In this document: positions 33,113 to 43,919 of the stretch, piece after piece
Numbering within the stretch: the stretch's first letter is position 1
Layout of the letters: every line of letters begins with the position of its first letter
Assembly (NCBI RefSeq): GCF_000266945.1
Contig: NC_018025.1
Span: 3,352,001 to 3,416,000 of the forward strand
Origin: Desulfomonile tiedjei DSM 6799
Lineage (GTDB): Bacteria; Desulfobacterota; Desulfomonilia; Desulfomonilales; Desulfomonilaceae
Reading direction: 5' to 3'
Length of the DNA stretch: 64,000 nucleotides
Translations under genes and position numbers: made by a program
Notes under the pieces: model-generated
Seen by the model: the letters and a program-made list of their open reading frames with translations, nothing else
What the model was told of the DNA's origin: nothing
Databases searched by the model: none

Positions 33113-33680
33113 GGACCCACCATTCGTCTCCTTTTTCCTTGAACCACCATGCGGCAAAATTCGTGTTCAGTATGCTGCGTGCAAGTCTTTTCCCGTCATC
33201 GGTGCGGAGCCTTTTTATGGCAGTGGTTATCCAATCTGCCGCATACCTGTTTCCCAGATCCCCTAGTTCCTTCAATTGCAGTATTATCTCAAGCTGGTCG
33301 GCATCGTTCGCTATTTGGGCCTCTGTCGAGGAGCACGAATCGAATTCTTCCGTCAAAACCCGTATTTCTTCCCCAAAGGGCAGATTTGCCGTCATATCTC
33401 TGACCGCAGCCCTTTCATCTGCTTTTACGTACAGTTTATTAACGTAATTCAGATCTCCTGTTCGAGCCTCTACGAGATCGTGAAACAGGCACATGAGCAC
33501 TACTCTTTCCGTGGATATATTTCCGGACATTTGCGAAAGAACATATCCTATCACGGCCGTTCGCAGACTGTGTTCCGCAACGGTTTCTTTTCCGGTTCCC
33601 AGGAATTGGAAGCCCGATCGAGGCGTTCGCTTGAGCATGCCGACTTCAAACAGGAAATCAGCAATTGATTTTAGATCCAA
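33081..33680 (-). CDS. HD-domain phosphohydrolase (YfbR/HDDC2-like)
   Basis: A 199-aa protein with HD metal ligands: a histidine in TVAEHSLRTA, the CLFHDLVEARTGD HD pair and an aspartate in NDADQLEIILQ. This is the pattern of YfbR/HDDC2-type 5'-deoxynucleotidases. TTG at 33680 is chosen because GAGG lies seven bases upstream. It overlaps the CHAT-like gene, so the two are likely coupled. Whether the substrate is a dNMP is inference from the family. Confidence 0.82.
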   Translation of the reverse strand: MDLKSIADFLFEVGMLKRTPRSGFQFLGTGKETVAEHSLRTAVIGYVLSQMSGNISTERVVLMCLFHDLVEARTGDLNYVNKLYVKADERAAVRDMTANLPFGEEIRVLTEEFDSCSSTEAQIANDADQLEIILQLKELGDLGNRYAADWITTAIKRLRTDDGKRLARSILNTNFAAWWFKEKGDEWWVHAGREDKSEK

Positions 33681-33845
33681 TGTCAAACCTCACTTACTCT
33701 TCGATCCCGGCTTGAGTATCATGAATTCCGCTCGGTATCAAGAGGATCGTTCCGTTCGGTAGAGTTCCGCAGCCGAGGAAAGCGAAGTCTTGCAGAGTTG
33801 GCCGAGTGAACTATAATCGCGGTTTATCCAATTAGCGGAGCTATG

Positions 33846-34688
33846 ATGGAAACCGATTACGCCAGAGAATCCGTATTCTGCGATATATGCAATTCCGGGA
33901 ATCACGAGTTGCTCTTCGAAAAGGAAGGCTTCCGTCACGTACGGTGCAACGTATGCGGCCTGGTATTCGTGAATCCCAGGCTGAAAGAACATCTCACCTT
34001 TCAGCAAGTGTCCGGTACCGGCAGCATGGGTGAACATGAGCTTACCCCTGCCCAAGTCCGGCGTCTGGATGCCGAACTGGACCGGTTCGAACCCTATCGC
34101 CTGCTCAACCGTATTCTTGAACTGGGGGCCGGTCGAGGCTGGTTCCTGGATCGGGCTGCCAGGTCAGGCTGGGAAACATGGGCGGTTGAAGTCAACCAGG
34201 ACGCAATCCGACAGCTTCGCACCAAACGCGTGACTGAAATAATCGCACAGCCGGCTGAGGAATTCGAGGCGCCTGCCGATTACTTCGATGCAGTAAGGAT
34301 GTGGGATGTAATCGAGCATTTGAAATCGCCGCGTAAGGCAATAACGAACGTTCATAAAGTCCTCAGAACAGGCGGATTTCTCAAACTGGCCACCACGAAT
34401 TTCGCTTCTCTGTCCAGGAAAGTGAACGGACCCGAATGGGTGTACCTCAATGGAGCGGACCACATCGTGCTGTTCGAACCTGCAACTATTACTCGGCTGC
34501 TCGGTGAAATCGGCTTTTCGAATATTACGATCCGTACAAAATCTTTCAATCTGAGGCGTAAACTCTATTTCCCCGAACGGGAACTCCCACCTCCATCGAC
34601 AATTCTCCGTCCGTTCCGAAAACTGATCGATGAAGCAATTCGTTTCACTCTCTCCGGACACCAAATGCTCGTAACCGCAATTAAATAA
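33846..34688 (+). CDS. SAM-dependent methyltransferase with N-terminal zinc-ribbon
   Basis: A 280-aa protein. The N-terminus has CDICNS and CNVCGLVFVNPR, a four-cysteine zinc ribbon. The class I methyltransferase core follows: ILELGAGRGWFLDRAA (SAM loop), AVEVNQDAI, and DAVRMWDVIEHLKSPRKAI, as in sugar and LPS methyltransferases. The second of two ATGs (33846) is preferred (GGAG five bases upstream). It is alone, divergent from the HD gene, followed by a 195-bp gap with degenerate repeat hairpins. The acceptor is probably a sugar or small molecule. Confidence 0.8.
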   Translation: METDYARESVFCDICNSGNHELLFEKEGFRHVRCNVCGLVFVNPRLKEHLTFQQVSGTGSMGEHELTPAQVRRLDAELDRFEPYRLLNRILELGAGRGWFLDRAARSGWETWAVEVNQDAIRQLRTKRVTEIIAQPAEEFEAPADYFDAVRMWDVIEHLKSPRKAITNVHKVLRTGGFLKLATTNFASLSRKVNGPEWVYLNGADHIVLFEPATITRLLGEIGFSNITIRTKSFNLRRKLYFPERELPPPSTILRPFRKLIDEAIRFTLSGHQMLVTAIK

Positions 34689-34770
34689 TAAATCTAGGAA
34701 CTTTGTTGCAGACTCGTGTTATGCGATTCACGAAAGTCCTAAAGTGGTCCAAACCAATACAAAATATCAC

Positions 34771-34853
34771 TAGTGCCCGGCGTCTCTGCCGGGCCAATTT
34801 GATTGATTTGTTTGCGTCTTATCCATCGGCACGGAGGCCGGTGGATACCGTGT
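34771..34853. repeat. Degenerate family-1-type hairpin pair
   Basis: GCCCGGCGTCTCTGCCGGGC and a second TCCATCGGCACGGAGGCCGGTGGA lie 30 bases apart. They resemble the inner hairpin halves of the family-1 repeat, but without its terminal inverted repeats. Confidence 0.45.
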
Positions 34854-34883
34854 TCAAGAAATCGCTTTTGATAATAGTTACTT

Positions 34884-35543
34884 TCAAAATCTACTCCATC
34901 CAGCATAGAAGTCTTCTCTACGCTCTAAGCTGAGCTTAAAATTCTGCCAAAGAAGCCATCGTTCTTTGGATTCTTTGCCACTATCGAGCCTGAATCTCAT
35001 ATTTCTGGATGCCCGATTCATAGCTGATACGCATTCCTGGATAGGGTATCCCTTAAAAAGCAAGTGATAGAAAGTAATGTATGCAACTGCGGCATCCGCC
35101 CAATCAACCGAATCTTCATTTCCGACGAGAAATCCGAAGGGCTCGCTGGTGTGCCAAGCCATTCTGCACCCCGAGCTTCCGAAACATGTTGACATACAAA
35201 TCAGCAACCCACTATTAAGACCTTCAATTAAGAGAGAAAGCTCTTGACGAAGCTCTTCCCACGATAATCGCTCGCCACACGTGAGTCCTATTCCGGAATC
35301 ATCGCCATGCATACTCAGATGGAGTATCGGAATTGCTTCTGCTTTCTCATAGTATTGTAAAGCAGCGGTCATCCGTTCCAAAAGAGCTCTTCTGAAAGTA
35401 GCCCTGTCTGTAACCAGGCTGTAATATCTCGGAATCGCAGCTAAATCCAGTGCTTTGACTAAGGCCTCTCCTTCAAGATGGTTTTCCAACAAATCCATGC
35501 TGGAAGGTGATTCTATTACATAAACAAATCTCTTGAGAGCCAT
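34884..35543 (-). CDS. Caspase-like cysteine-peptidase-fold protein
   Basis: A 219-aa protein with a caspase/CHAT-type His-Cys arrangement. A hydrophobic strand ends in PILHLSMHGDDSG (His79 candidate), and a later strand ends LLICMSTCFGSSGC (Cys120 candidate), in the order and spacing of the clan CD fold. The N-terminus KRFVYVIESPSS is the first strand and AEAIPILHL the next. ATG 35543 is chosen because GGAGG lies eight bases upstream. No effector or sensor domain is attached and no clear partner adjoins. It could be a stress- or defence-related protease, but no substrate is evident. Confidence 0.7.
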   Translation of the reverse strand: MALKRFVYVIESPSSMDLLENHLEGEALVKALDLAAIPRYYSLVTDRATFRRALLERMTAALQYYEKAEAIPILHLSMHGDDSGIGLTCGERLSWEELRQELSLLIEGLNSGLLICMSTCFGSSGCRMAWHTSEPFGFLVGNEDSVDWADAAVAYITFYHLLFKGYPIQECVSAMNRASRNMRFRLDSGKESKERWLLWQNFKLSLERREDFYAGWSRF

Positions 35544-35635
35544 TGCGCTTGCCTCCGAATTCGACATCACAGGACATGCCTCTAACATGCCGGTCTGACA
35601 ATAATTTCAGATAATATCCTGGAGTTTGCCATGGG

Positions 35636-35664
35636 ACTTTATCCTCAAGACAATCAACGGTCAA
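35636..35664 (-). promoter_or_regulatory. Possible promoter of the caspase-like gene
   Basis: On the minus strand TTGACC (35664-35659), 17 bases, then TAAAGT (35641-35636), about 95 bases upstream of the start. Match to sigma-70 consensus is moderate. Confidence 0.4.
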
Positions 35665-35717
35665 GGCAAAAACATAAAATTCATAATCGTATAAGGGGAG
35701 TTCCGATTTAATTCGAT

Positions 35718-35905
35718 TATAGTAATTGCCAAAATTAACGTCCGATTGAGGATAGGAGTATTGGTGGGTGCCGGCCTCCGTGCCGGCACATATTCAATAT
35801 AATCAATGATATCCATAGAATGGACCGGCAGGGACGCCGGCCCCTACCAATATCCTGCAATTCACAGGCGGGGATAAACGACAGAATTTTTGGCACTGAC
35901 TATAA
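35718..35905. repeat. Family-1 palindromic repeat, copy B
   Basis: 188 bp, the cleanest copy. Left end TTATAGTAATTGCCAAAA; right end read on the minus strand TTATAGTCAGTGCCAAAAAT, giving terminal inverted repeats of about 25 bp. The inner hairpin has GGGTGCCGGCCTCCGTGCCG and CGGCAGGGACGCCGGCCCCT. The right end lies four bases from the stop codon of the next gene. Confidence 0.85.
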
Positions 35906-35909
35906 CGCT

Positions 35910-36473
35910 CTATTTCACACTATTTAACAATTTCGAACGTATCGCTGCGGACTGTTGTGAATCCGCCGGTGCTTTTTCCACTTTTCCTTGATCGGTTTTC
36001 ATTACCAGGTCTTTTCCGAGGACATGGAGTGCATAGGCGTCGTAGGTTTCTTTGGCACTGACTGCGTCCCAGTGAGGTTCCACCTGCAGAATGACGTCCT
36101 TCTCCACAGTGAGTCCATGATCGTCTTGATAGGGACCTCTCACCGGCCCGACCGAGTAGTATCTCCCGTAGCTCGAATAGAAATTTTCTTGCGTGGTTAT
36201 GGCATTCTGGACAGCCTGAACAGCTTCCGCGTCTTTTTCAGCCGTTTTGTAGGTCAGGAAATAATTGAAAGTCAGATGGAAGAGAAACAGTGCAACGATA
36301 AGGTTCAATGCCAGAGTCGTGATTGCGACCCTGAGCACTCCACGCTGCTTCACCTTCGTGTACCGACTCATGACATAGAGCCAGCCGGCATAGAGAGATG
36401 GAGAGAAAAGCAGAATAAATATACAAAGATAAATAATGACGATAATCGACGTGGTCAGCAGTTCTTTGACCAT
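35910..36473 (-). CDS. Membrane protein with pilin-like C-terminal domain
   Basis: A 187-aa protein with two N-terminal membrane helices (SIIVIIYLCIFILLFSPSLYAGW and VAITTLALNLIVALFLFHLTF). A soluble domain follows whose AVQAVQNAITTQENFYSSYGRYY and later DAYALHVLG resemble the globular part of type IV pilins/pseudopilins. No prepilin-peptidase site is seen, and the two helices are unlike a pilin. Function is unknown. It is followed by a repeat at its 3' end. The helical-repeat gene lies 61 bp upstream in the same direction. Confidence 0.65.
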   Translation of the reverse strand: MVKELLTTSIIVIIYLCIFILLFSPSLYAGWLYVMSRYTKVKQRGVLRVAITTLALNLIVALFLFHLTFNYFLTYKTAEKDAEAVQAVQNAITTQENFYSSYGRYYSVGPVRGPYQDDHGLTVEKDVILQVEPHWDAVSAKETYDAYALHVLGKDLVMKTDQGKVEKAPADSQQSAAIRSKLLNSVK

Positions 36474-36534
36474 TTCAACATCTCCACTTCAGTACAACCA
36501 TTCGGGTTCCCCTTGCCTCTAAATTCGGCAGAAT

Positions 36535-37350
36535 TCAATCATACTCCAAGATTTCTTCGGTCTCGGTGGGTCTTGGGTCCAACCGATATTCGCACAGGTT
36601 CGCGTTCTTTTTCCCGAGAATCCGTATTGCCTCCCGAACCAGCACGGAAGGGAGATTGGGGGACTCAACGATCTCCTGCAGATCCTGCAGATTCATGTAC
36701 GTAAGTAATCTCATGCTCATGGCAAGAGGTGAAGAGGGATTCATCACAATGACTTTTTTTATGGAATAGCGATTTATCCAACGAGGATGATTATAGATTG
36801 TCTCGATGACCTTGGGCGATGTCGGGCGAGTGGATCCGATTTGCACGACATCCATTTCCGTGAGTCGCGGGTTATCGAGCAAATGCCTTATCACTCTGTG
36901 GTCCTGGTCCCGTGCAATTCGCTTGATCAGCTTGAAATCCGGTTTTCTGGCGAGCGATTTCCGCATGCCCAGGGGAACTTCGCGCAACCGGACATCGAGA
37001 TAGGGCTGAAACGGGCTCTCATCCTGACCTTCGGGTGGAACATCCATGAGAATCGCCACAAGCTCATATTCCTGACTGCTTTGAAGCGACTCTACAATCG
37101 CAGAAAGCCTGACCTGGTCGAAGACTTCGGAAAAGGTTCCGGAAACCATGAGGCTATTGTACAGGAGCTGACAATCGGGTTCGCCCATGAGACTTCGTTC
37201 TCTTATGGTCCGCAAACAATAGACGATAAGATCGTCTTCAAACCGCCGCAATCGATCGGCCAAGGAAAAACTTCGCTGACGCGCATCCGATATTCTAGAG
37301 AGTGTGACGATCATGTCACGGAATATGAGATCGTAATGCGACGAATCCAT
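36535..37350 (-). CDS. Helical (HEAT/LRV-like) repeat protein
   Basis: A 271-aa soluble protein. The C-terminal part (about 130-260) has repeated helix pairs of about 30 residues: HRVIRHLLDNPRLTEMDVV, KVIETIYNHPRWI, SIKKVIVMNPSSPLA, each with a conserved N-P or H-P turn. Related repeat proteins occur in deltaproteobacteria with unknown function. ATG 37350 is chosen over the TTG at 37380 because GAGAG lies eight bases upstream. It follows the ChaN-like gene closely and is probably in one operon. Confidence 0.7.
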   Translation of the reverse strand: MDSSHYDLIFRDMIVTLSRISDARQRSFSLADRLRRFEDDLIVYCLRTIRERSLMGEPDCQLLYNSLMVSGTFSEVFDQVRLSAIVESLQSSQEYELVAILMDVPPEGQDESPFQPYLDVRLREVPLGMRKSLARKPDFKLIKRIARDQDHRVIRHLLDNPRLTEMDVVQIGSTRPTSPKVIETIYNHPRWINRYSIKKVIVMNPSSPLAMSMRLLTYMNLQDLQEIVESPNLPSVLVREAIRILGKKNANLCEYRLDPRPTETEEILEYD

Positions 37351-37384
37351 AAGCAAGTCTCTCAGCACGTATTCCAACAATACT

Positions 37385-38395
37385 TCATTGCAGAGTTTTT
37401 GTATTTTGCAGAAGAAATGCTTCCTGTGATGTTTCTTCTGCTTCGGGTTCGGGCGTCTCTGTTCTCAGCGGAATTATATGCAGATAATCCGCTATGGGCC
37501 GTTGAATGAATTTGAGATCTTCATGGGTGATCTCAACGGGCATAGCCTGTTTCTTTTCCTCTTCGGAAAGCTTGAGTTCACCGCTTTCAGAAGCCAATAC
37601 AATGCGTTCATTATATCGCAGATGTTCCTGGACTCTTTCAGGTATCCCAAAACCGTAGTTGATGTGACCGCTTCCGGCTATCACAACCATTCCGGCATCT
37701 TTTCCGCGTTCGGATTCGAAAAACGAGATCACTCGCTGAGCCATGATCGCGTCTCTGATTGCCTGTGCGAGGACCACATTGTCCAGGCTCTTTTCATGAA
37801 ATGCTCGATGTACTTTGAGTCTGATGCGCATCAATTTGTCGTACGCGGGGTCGATCTTATCGAAACCCTTTGGGAGAATGCGTCTCTGTTCGTCAGTCAG
37901 TCCGGACAATCCCTCACGGGCTACTTTTCTGACAAAATCATCGGGTGCATTGAGTCCGATTATGGGAATCTTCGCATTCCGAGCAAAATACAGCACTGCT
38001 GCGTAATCTTGCAGGTTGGTCCAGTGTTTTCGGCCGAGTTTCCGAATGAGCGCTGCAACATCTTCAGTACCGGATTGCCACCAATCAAGGATCTCTTGCT
38101 GATCCGCGGAAAACATCTCCATCCCGAGGGCGATATTTGGTTTTCGGTCTGCAATTCCTGTCAGAGTATCCAACTGCAGTTTGTGATGGCGTTTTATAGT
38201 GTGGTATTCACCGAGATAAACGATCCGAACGGACGCGAGGTCGTCGAGCATCATTTCCTGCGGAACAGGTTCACCTGCCAACATATCAATAATGATGCTA
38301 TCGTTCTGTTCGGCACCGGCCAGAGAGACTGACATTGACACAATGACACCCAGAAAAAATACCAAAGGACAAATTTTGCAAGCCTGCTTTACCAC
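37385..38395 (-). CDS. ChaN-like (DUF399) exported protein
   Basis: A 336-aa protein with a signal peptide (LVFFLGVIVSMSVSLAGA). The ChaN pattern is present: VYLGEYHTIKRHHKLQLD (conserved His residues), IALGMEMFSADQQ, and VVIAGSGHINYGFGIPERV near the C-terminus. Campylobacter ChaN is an iron-regulated haem-binding lipoprotein; whether this one binds haem is unknown. There is no lipobox. GTG start with GGAGG upstream; it overlaps the acylphosphatase stop by seven bases. Confidence 0.82.
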   Translation of the reverse strand: MVKQACKICPLVFFLGVIVSMSVSLAGAEQNDSIIIDMLAGEPVPQEMMLDDLASVRIVYLGEYHTIKRHHKLQLDTLTGIADRKPNIALGMEMFSADQQEILDWWQSGTEDVAALIRKLGRKHWTNLQDYAAVLYFARNAKIPIIGLNAPDDFVRKVAREGLSGLTDEQRRILPKGFDKIDPAYDKLMRIRLKVHRAFHEKSLDNVVLAQAIRDAIMAQRVISFFESERGKDAGMVVIAGSGHINYGFGIPERVQEHLRYNERIVLASESGELKLSEEEKKQAMPVEITHEDLKFIQRPIADYLHIIPLRTETPEPEAEETSQEAFLLQNTKTLQ

Positions 38396-38682
38396 AAGGT
38401 TCCTCCAGTGTGCCTGATCTCGAAATCACTGAATTCTCCTGTAGGGGATTCCTCATAGATCTTCAAGTCCTCCACCCGGCTGTGAGAAGGACCTCTTCTG
38501 CACCATTCGATCATCTTATAGACGTTCTGCTCTTCGCCCTCGAATGTCGCCTCGACTCGCCCGTTCGCCAGATTTCTGACCCATCCGAGCAGTCCCAGTT
38601 CTCGTGCTTTGGATCTTGTATACCAGCGAAATGCCACTCCTTGCACCAGTCCGGAAATTACGACTCTCCGACGTATCACCAT
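38389..38682 (-). CDS. acyP: Acylphosphatase
   Basis: A 97-aa enzyme that hydrolyses acyl phosphates. The signature GLVQGVAFRWYTRSKA contains the catalytic arginine, and GWVRNLANGRVEATFEG contains the catalytic asparagine. AGGAG lies eight bases before the ATG. It lies 26 bp from ligA and overlaps the ChaN-like gene. Confidence 0.93.
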   Translation of the reverse strand: MVIRRRVVISGLVQGVAFRWYTRSKARELGLLGWVRNLANGRVEATFEGEEQNVYKMIEWCRRGPSHSRVEDLKIYEESPTGEFSDFEIRHTGGTLW

Positions 38683-38708
38683 GTGCAGGCTCCTGAACGA
38701 GACCGGTA

Positions 38709-40781
<2,073 letters not shown>

Positions 40782-40878
40782 TCAAGCCGACGGCTTTGGC
40801 AGCTCAATGATGCAGGAACAGGGCTTTTTTCGCAAGTCCGTTCCTGAAAAGATACGGCAAGATTACAAGATATTGAGC

Positions 40879-41031
40879 TATTGCGAAAAGCACTTCTCCG
40901 CAATTGGTGGGTGCCGTGCCTCCGTGCCGGCACCTCTTTCAAATAAAAATAACCAGTTCGGGACCGCTGGGACGCCGGGCTCTACGGTTTTTTAGAGAAC
41001 GATATGTTCAAAAGGTCAGAAATTATGTCAT
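40879..41031. repeat. Family-3 repeat, copy 1
   Basis: About 150 bp. Shares TTGCGAAAAGCACTTCTCC at the left, a GTGCCTCCGTGCCGGCACCTC hairpin half, AACCAGTTCGG, and TGTTCAAAAGGTCAGAAATTAT at the right with the copy at 53783-54118. It shares only the central G/C-rich hairpin with family 1. Confidence 0.65.
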
Positions 41032-41105
41032 GCCAATCTGCTTTCAAAGTTGGACGAAAATCCCCTCTACCCCCATATGCGGTAACTTTGCTGTCCAGTC
41101 TCCTT

Positions 41106-41190
41106 CGTCCCGACGGGACGAAAAGAAAATAGCCCGGCGATTCATCGCCGGGAAAGCCCATCAAACAAACGTCCTCGTCCCAGAGGGACG
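41106..41190. repeat. Family-4 triple-palindrome repeat, copy a
   Basis: Three palindromes: CGTCCCGACGGGACG, then CCCGGCGATTCATCGCCGGG, then CGTCCCAGAGGGACG, at spacings of 12 and 23 bases. Similar arrays occur at 42937, 56176 and 56462. REP-like elements of this type may be mobilised by RAYT transposases, none of which is in the window. Confidence 0.7.
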
Positions 41191-41269
41191 ATTGACTGAT
41201 TATACCGATTCTCGAAAGTAATCACGGATTGTCAAGAGCAGTTCCCAGCAATTGGTAGCGCCGGCCTCC

Positions 41270-42783
41270 CAATGCTGTTGAATTAAGGAAAGGGTTCTTG
41301 ATTTTTCACGTTTAACCTCCGAGAATTCAGAAGGAATTGTGTTGACATGCGGGTAGTTACGCGCGATAAATTCTTTCAAAACAAGCTGCTGAAAGGATTT
41401 TATTATGGCACGCATTATGCTTTGAAGAACCATGCCAACTTAGCGCGTACGCTGAAAAATTTCTTCACATTATTCCCGGACAAATCGACCCTTCCAAGAA
41501 ACGCTCGCCTCAGGACTTTACTCGAAACAGAAAACTCGCCTTTGGAAAGCTTATCACCTTCATCTTGTCCATTGCCGCCAGTGGAAAGGGTAAAGGAGTG
41601 GACATGAAATCCGGTGAATTCTTTCGACATGCCAGAATTCTTGGCCTTTGGCCTGACGCCGAGGCGATCCATCGAAGCGCGCTCACCAAGGCGCGCAAAA
41701 AGGTGGATTGGAGGATCTTTCGGCAAATACTCGATGATGCGGTTGGTCTGGCTTATGAGTGTTGGCCTAAGAGCCCGAAGGACGAGTGGCATGGTATGTC
41801 CACTCATGCGATAGATGGCTCCGACTATACGCTTCCAGCCGCCGATGAGCTCAGGGCCGAGTTTGATCCTGAGAGCGGACTTGGGCAAGCGGGCAAAGGA
41901 CATTATCCTCAGTGTCTTGTATGCACGCTCTATGACGTCTTCAGACGTCTGCCCATCGCAAGAACTGTGGTCCCGGTGAATTCTTCGGAGCGGGACCAAG
42001 CCAAACATCTCCTGCCCCTCGTGCCTGAGGGAAGTGTCTTGCTCCTGGATCGAGGTTACCCAGGATATGAATTTCTCAGCTACCTTTTGGACAAGTTCAA
42101 AGGCTATTTCGTGATACGTTGCCCCGCAACGTCCACCTTCGCCACAGTAAAGGAATTCATTCGGAGCGGGAAGAGCGAAGCCGAAATCGTGATTCCTCCG
42201 ACATCGAACTATCTCAGCCAGGTGACGGCTGAACAACGAAAGGCCGCCAAGCCCATCAGAGTGAGAGTCATCAGACTGTCCAATCCTGACGGAACCCTCT
42301 CGGTTCTCCTGACGAATCTTTACGACAAGGTGGAGTTTCCGAGACAGGAGATCACTGACCTCTATTTCAGGCGATGGGAAATCGAGAGCTATTTCCGGGA
42401 TGAAAAGATTGGGCTCGAAATCGAAAAATTTCATGGCAAAACCTGCAACAGCGTCCTGCAAGAACTCTTTGCAGCTGCGATCATGGCTGTGATCTCAAGA
42501 ACTCTCATGGCCATTTCCACCCAGTTACTCGGTGGAGAGCTCGGAGAACCTCAGTTCAAGAATGCGGTCATGACGCTCGCGTCTGAAGCCGCCGTGCTCG
42601 CCGCAGACGATCCTGAAAGAGCCATCGAAATCTTTCAGGATATTCTCAAAGAAATCTATCGTGTCAAATACTATCGACCAAACAGTCAGCGACCACCCCA
42701 ACCAAGGGTGAACAAGCAAAGCAAAAACAAATGGCTTTACCGCAGGTACAAAAATGTCCCCGCAGCTTAAGTCAACAGCATTG
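41270..42783 (+). mobile_element. IS4-type insertion sequence with 11-bp target duplication
   Basis: A 1514-bp element. Terminal inverted repeats are CAATGCTGTTGAATTAAG at the left and CAATGCTGTTGACTTAAG read inward from the right. The flanks carry an exact 11-bp direct repeat CGCCGGCCTCC (41259-41269 and 42784-42794), a size seen for IS4-family insertions. Rejoining the flanks restores a palindromic hairpin (GCGCCGGCCTCCGTGCCGGCG), so the target was one of the window's G/C-rich repeats. The one long gene is a DDE transposase. Confidence 0.9.
41405..42770 (+). pseudogene. IS4-family transposase, 5' end frameshifted
   Basis: The main frame (from a TTG at 41565, 401 codons) has the IS4 DDE pattern: HAIDGSDYTLP (first Asp), LLDRGYPGYEF (second Asp) and YFRRWEIESYFRDEK (YREK region with Glu). 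Upstream the homologous N-terminus is split between frames. NHANLARTLKNFFTLFPD reads in one frame from about 41429, and IDPSKKRSPQDFTRNRKLAFGKLITF continues in the main frame after about 41480, where there is no usable start. The catalytic core is intact, but the N-terminus appears broken, unless a programmed frameshift is used. Confidence 0.7.
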
Positions 42784-42794
42784 CGCCGGCCTCC

Positions 42795-42858
42795 GTGCCG
42801 GCGAACAATTCACCGAACAAATCAATAAGTTCTCGCCGGCAGGGACGCCGGCGCTACT
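42795..42858. repeat. Right part of the hairpin repeat split by the insertion sequence
   Basis: GTGCCGGCGAAC... and TCGCCGGCAGGGACGCCGGCG, ending GCTACT, pairs with GGTAGCGCCGGCC (41255-41267) on the other side of the insertion sequence. Together they form one long interrupted palindrome of the same style as the family-1 core. Confidence 0.6.
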
Positions 42859-42936
42859 GATTCTTCCCATAGCAGGCATTGGATTCCATCAAGACTTTCG
42901 ATAACCGCTATAGATTGTCCCATTTGCGGATCAGCC

Positions 42937-43020
42937 GTTCCTCTGGAACTCAAAAATCCTTAATTTGACCCATTTGCCGGCGATGAATCGCCGGCAAATT
43001 ATCTTCTGTTCCTCTGGAAC
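42937..43020. repeat. Family-4 triple-palindrome repeat, copy b
   Basis: GTTCCTCTGGAAC, then TTTGCCGGCGATGAATCGCCGGCAAA, then GTTCCTCTGGAAC, the same layout as copy a. The remainder of the gap 42859-43285 shows no gene. Confidence 0.7.
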
Positions 43021-43285
43021 AAACGGCCAAATGGAGCCTAAGTTAGCGCCTATGCCCTCTACCCCCTTTACCCCTTCTTTATTAGAGGGAGAAATGGAGG
43101 GATTTTGAATGCAAATTGCTGTCAACTGCTGTGCAGCAAAAAGCTGATAAAAAAAGACGGCCCATATGAGCCGCCTCTTTTCCAAACCTACACGAAACCG
43201 GGAACGTTCTTGATCGCCTTCCTTACCGGTACTCTTCTGGAGCGGAAGGGACTCCCGAGAACACCGTTACTGCGGTTTCTTCGGA

Positions 43286-43891
43286 CTACTTCTTTGGTTT
43301 TTCCGGATTTTCCCATTTCCCGGAAAAAGTTACCTGATGTTCTTTATCTTTTGCATCTTTGAAGAGTGCTGTTCCACCCGAGACAGTAATGGGGAAATCA
43401 AAGTCCCCGACGGTTTCCCACCATTTCTTGGCGAGTGCTCCGGCGGAGGTCTTCATTTCCTGGATTCTCGATACGTTTCCGGCTCCCACCATGAGACTGC
43501 TTATAGTCGGAAGCGCCTCGTTCGTCACCACGACTTTGAGTTGATTAGTCTTGCCGGCAGGAATCCAAGAATCCTCATATGCAAAAGCCGTATTCACGTC
43601 GAATCCGTCAAATGATACGGTGAAGGTCATTTCATCGAGCATGACGGGCTCTTTGTTCGGATTCTTGATGTTGAAGATGTAAGCCATATTCAGTATGGAA
43701 CCAACCGGGAGGTCCTTTCCTGTGTCTTTCTCATCCTTGTAACCGACCCGAGGTTTTGCAAAAAATGGCTGAATGCTTGCCACTTCAACGCGATCGAGCG
43801 TAATTTTAGGATTTTCAAAAGCAGTGGCAGGCAAAACGGCAAAACCGAAGAGAGCCACGAACAAACCGAAAACTGTCAAACACTTAATCAT
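43286..43891 (-). CDS. Exported LEA-type (LEA14-like) protein
   Basis: A 201-aa protein with a signal peptide (TVFGLFVALFGFAVLPATA). It has a beta-sandwich of the water-stress/LEA_2 type: KITLDRVEVASIQPF, MAYIFNIKNPNKEPVMLDEMTFTVSFDGFDV, and a late DFPITVSGGTALF strand. Such periplasmic proteins occur widely in deltaproteobacteria; function unknown. It lies 28 bp downstream of livF in the same direction and may be the operon's last gene. Confidence 0.75.
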   Translation of the reverse strand: MIKCLTVFGLFVALFGFAVLPATAFENPKITLDRVEVASIQPFFAKPRVGYKDEKDTGKDLPVGSILNMAYIFNIKNPNKEPVMLDEMTFTVSFDGFDVNTAFAYEDSWIPAGKTNQLKVVVTNEALPTISSLMVGAGNVSRIQEMKTSAGALAKKWWETVGDFDFPITVSGGTALFKDAKDKEHQVTFSGKWENPEKPKK

Positions 43892-43919
43892 TTTCCCTCC
43901 TACCCCTGAGCGGGGAGTC

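Noticed and set aside
41415-42461. Long minus-strand open frame (348 codons) opposite the transposase
   Set aside because: It is antisense to a clear IS4 transposase, has no ribosome-binding site and no family features.
41106-43020. Repeated palindromes considered as a CRISPR array
   Set aside because: Spacing is irregular, there are no equal spacers and the units are internally palindromic mobile-type repeats.
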